Part shown: positions 61,884-64,000 of the stretch, piece after piece
Position numbering within the stretch: position 1 is the first letter of the stretch
How the letters are laid out: the number at the start of each line of letters is the position of its first letter
Source of the DNA: Sphingobium amiense
GTDB taxonomy: Bacteria > Pseudomonadota > Alphaproteobacteria > Sphingomonadales > Sphingomonadaceae
Length of the DNA: 64,000 nucleotides
NCBI RefSeq assembly: GCF_003967075.1
Contig: NZ_AP018666.1
Span: forward strand, 62,001 to 126,000
Direction of reading: 5' to 3'
Notes under the pieces: model-generated
Told to the model about the DNA's origin: nothing
The model's input: only the letters and a program-made list of their open reading frames with translations
The model's database searches: none
Made by a program: the position numbers and the translations under genes

Positions 61884-64000
61884 AGCGCTTTCCGGTTGAG
61901 GCGCAGCGCGTTGGTGACCACGCTGACCGAGGAGAGCGCCATGGCGGCGGCCGCGATGATCGGCGAGAGCAGGATGCCGAACAGCGGATAGAGCGCGCCC
62001 GCCGCCACCGGCACCCCGGCGACATTGTAGATGAAGGCGAAGACCAGGTTCTGGCGGATGTTGGACATGGTCGCCTGGCTCAGCCGCCGTGCCCGCACGA
62101 TGCCCATGAGATCGCCCTTGAGCAGCGTCACGCCCGCGCTCTCGATCGCGACGTCGGTGCCCGAGCCCATGGCAATACCGACATCGGCGGCAGCCAGTGC
62201 GGGGGCGTCGTTGACCCCGTCGCCGGCCATCGCCACCACGCGCCCCTCGCTTTTCAACCGCGCGACGACGGCACTCTTCTGGTCGGGCAGTACCTCGGCT
62301 TCGACATCGTCAATGCCGAGCCGCCTTGCCACCGCCTCTGCTGTGGTGCGGTTGTCGCCGGTCAACATCACCACGCGAATGCCTTCGGCCTTGAGTGCGG
62401 CCAGGGCCTCCGGCGTCGTCTGCTTCACGGGATCGGCGATTGCAAAGGCGCCGCCGACGGTGCCGTCGACGCCGATGAAGATCGCGGTGGCGCCATCCCG
62501 GCGCAGGGCGTCGGCCTGCTCCGCCAGCGCGTCGGTTGCTATGCCCTCTTCCGAGAGGAACCGCGCATTACCGAGCACGATCCGGCGGCCGTCGACGGTG
62601 CCGAGCGCGCCGCGTCCGGTGGGGGAATCGAAGTCGGTGACGTCGCTCGTGGGGATGCCGCGATCCTTGGCGGCCTCGACGATCGCCAGCGCGAGCGGAT
62701 GCTCGGAGGCCCGCTCGACCGAGGCGGCAAGCCGCAGCAGTTCGGCTTCGTCGAAGCCGGGCGCCGGCACGATCTGGGTGACGGCAGGCCGGCCTTCGGT
62801 CAGCGTGCCGGTCTTGTCGACGACGAGCGTGTCGACTTTTTCCATATGCTCGAGCGCTTCGGCATTCTTGATGAGGACGCCGAGCCCGGCGCCGCGGCCA
62901 ACCCCGACCATGATCGACATCGGCGTGGCGAGACCCAGTGCGCAGGGACAGGCGATGATCAGCACGGCGACCGCCGCAACCAGCCCGTAGGCGAAGCGCG
63001 GCTCGGGGCCCCAGATGCCCCAGGCGATGAACGCGACCACCGCGACCGCGATGACCACGGGCACGAACCAGCCCGACACCTGATCGGCCATGCGCTGGAT
63101 CGGCGCGCGCGAGCGCTGCGCCTCGGCGACCATCTGGACGATGCGCGCCAGCATGGTGTCCCGGCCAACCTTGTCGGCGACGATAACGAGCGCGCCGGTC
63201 TGGTTGAGCGTGCCGCCGATCACCGTGTCGGCCTTGGCCTTGGTGACGGGCATGGACTCACCGGTGACCATCGACTCGTCGAGCGAGGAACGGCCGTCCT
63301 CGACCACGCCATCGACCGGCACCTTCTCGCCGGGACGCACACGCAGGCGGTCGCCGACCGCAACGAGATCGAGGCTGATTTCCTCTTCACTGCCATCGGA
63401 ACCGATCCGGCGCGCGGTCTTTGGCGCAAGGTTAAGCAGCGCCTTGATCGCGCCCGAGGTCCGCTCGCGCGCGCGCAGTTCGAGCATCTGGCCGAGCAGC
63501 ACGAGGACAGTGATCACCGCGGCCGCCTCGAAATAGACGGCAACCATGCCGTCCTCTCCGCGGAAGGCGGGCGGGAACAGCTGGGGCGCGAGCGTCGCGA
63601 CGACGCTGTAGATCCAGGCGACCCCGGTCCCCATCGCGATCAGGGTGAACATGTTGAGGTTGCGGGTCTTGAGCGAGGCCCAGCCACGCTCGAAGAAGGG
63701 CCAGCCCGCCCAGAGCACGACGGGTGTCGCCAGCACGAACTGGATCCATACCGAGATCGACATCGGCACGAGGCGATGGATCGCGGGAAAGAGATGCGCG
63801 CCCATCTCGAGGATCAGCACCGGGAGGGCCAGCATCAGGCCGACCCGGAAGCGCCGTGTGAAATCGACCAGCTCATGGCTGGGGCCGCTGTCGGCAGTCA
63901 CGGTCGCGGGCTCGAGCGCCATGCCGCAGATCGGACAGGACCCGGGATGGTCCTGCCGAATCTCGGGATGCATAGGGCAGGTCCAGATCGTGCCTTCTGG
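61880..64000 (-). CDS. copA: Cu+-exporting P1B-type ATPase CopA (5' end outside window)
   Basis: At least 706 residues visible; the frame is open to the window edge and upstream of the first internal Met it continues as [11 protein letters not shown], so the true start lies outside. The N-terminal heavy-metal-binding motif CPMHPE...[10 protein letters not shown] lacks a HMA fold in the visible part. The ATPase core has TGES (MVTGESMPV), the CPC ion motif ([12 protein letters not shown]), [21 protein letters not shown] and [10 protein letters not shown]. Function: copper/silver export. Coupled to cueR. Confidence 0.95.
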   Translation of the reverse strand, partial: PEGTIWTCPMHPEIRQDHPGSCPICGMALEPATVTADSGPSHELVDFTRRFRVGLMLALPVLILEMGAHLFPAIHRLVPMSISVWIQFVLATPVVLWAGWPFFERGWASLKTRNLNMFTLIAMGTGVAWIYSVVATLAPQLFPPAFRGEDGMVAVYFEAAAVITVLVLLGQMLELRARERTSGAIKALLNLAPKTARRIGSDGSEEEISLDLVAVGDRLRVRPGEKVPVDGVVEDGRSSLDESMVTGESMPVTKAKADTVIGGTLNQTGALVIVADKVGRDTMLARIVQMVAEAQRSRAPIQRMADQVSGWFVPVVIAVAVVAFIAWGIWGPEPRFAYGLVAAVAVLIIACPCALGLATPMSIMVGVGRGAGLGVLIKNAEALEHMEKVDTLVVDKTGTLTEGRPAVTQIVPAPGFDEAELLRLAASVERASEHPLALAIVEAAKDRGIPTSDVTDFDSPTGRGALGTVDGRRIVLGNARFLSEEGIATDALAEQADALRRDGATAIFIGVDGTVGGAFAIADPVKQTTPEALAALKAEGIRVVMLTGDNRTTAEAVARRLGIDDVEAEVLPDQKSAVVARLKSEGRVVAMAGDGVNDAPALAAADVGIAMGSGTDVAIESAGVTLLKGDLMGIVRARRLSQATMSNIRQNLVFAFIYNVAGVPVAAGALYPLFGILLSPIIAAAAMALSSVSVVTNALRLNRKAL

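Overview
The window reads as a high-GC alphaproteobacterial accessory replicon or integrated conjugative element, most likely from a sphingomonad (Sphingomonas/Sphingobium/Novosphingobium type). That assignment rests on the F-type conjugation cluster, the czc/chr/cop metal-resistance cargo, the MaoC-Pta fusion and the overall protein style. It is inference: no rRNA, replication or partition gene is present to fix it.

Layout. (1) 0-11.5 kb is metal resistance. A czcCBA RND efflux operon with a small CzcI-like leader protein is followed by a His-tailed MFS metal exporter, divergent from a CsoR/RcnR-family repressor across two perfect operator-like dyads. A chromate operon follows (rhodanese-ChrB, ChrA, Tat-exported superoxide dismutase ChrC). 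(2) 12-31.4 kb is one long leftward F-type type IV secretion/pilus operon: traA-L-E-K-B-dsbC-V-C-orf-trbI-traF(S26 peptidase)-W-orf-U-trbC-N-orf-F-H-G. Most genes overlap or abut. Upstream of traA lies a strictly periodic array of four GCCCC-N7-GGGGC dyads, facing a divergent ribbon-helix-helix-like gene and a HTH gene. (3) 32.8-40.2 kb holds a lytic transglycosylase, plasmid-type hypotheticals, an IS66-family insertion sequence, a small SGNH-like protein and a HxlR regulator. (4) 40-46 kb carries a membrane methyltransferase/DUF2933 pair, then an overlapping beta-CASP nuclease / AMP-phosphorylase-like / PRPP-synthetase operon, a broken regulatory gene and a FixJ-type response regulator. (5) 47-61 kb carries oleate hydratase, a complete N-ATPase operon (atpDCQRBEFAG order, probably Na+-linked) and, across a divergent promoter region, a phasin. 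A leftward phaC / maoC-pta / ackA / fabI operon follows. (6) 61.3-64 kb is a copper module (copA-cueR plus a small membrane protein) that runs off the right edge.

How it fits together. The tra genes build a conjugative pilus and mating channel, but no relaxase or coupling protein is visible here, so those must lie elsewhere if the element is self-transmissible. The metal genes flank the conjugation and metabolic cargo. The 41-61 kb cargo looks like an energy- and carbon-conservation island: RNA and nucleotide recycling to PRPP, an alternative ion-translocating ATPase, acetyl-phosphate/ATP interconversion and polyhydroxyalkanoate storage, with a FixJ-type regulator embedded. This functional linkage is inferred from gene neighbourhood and known families.
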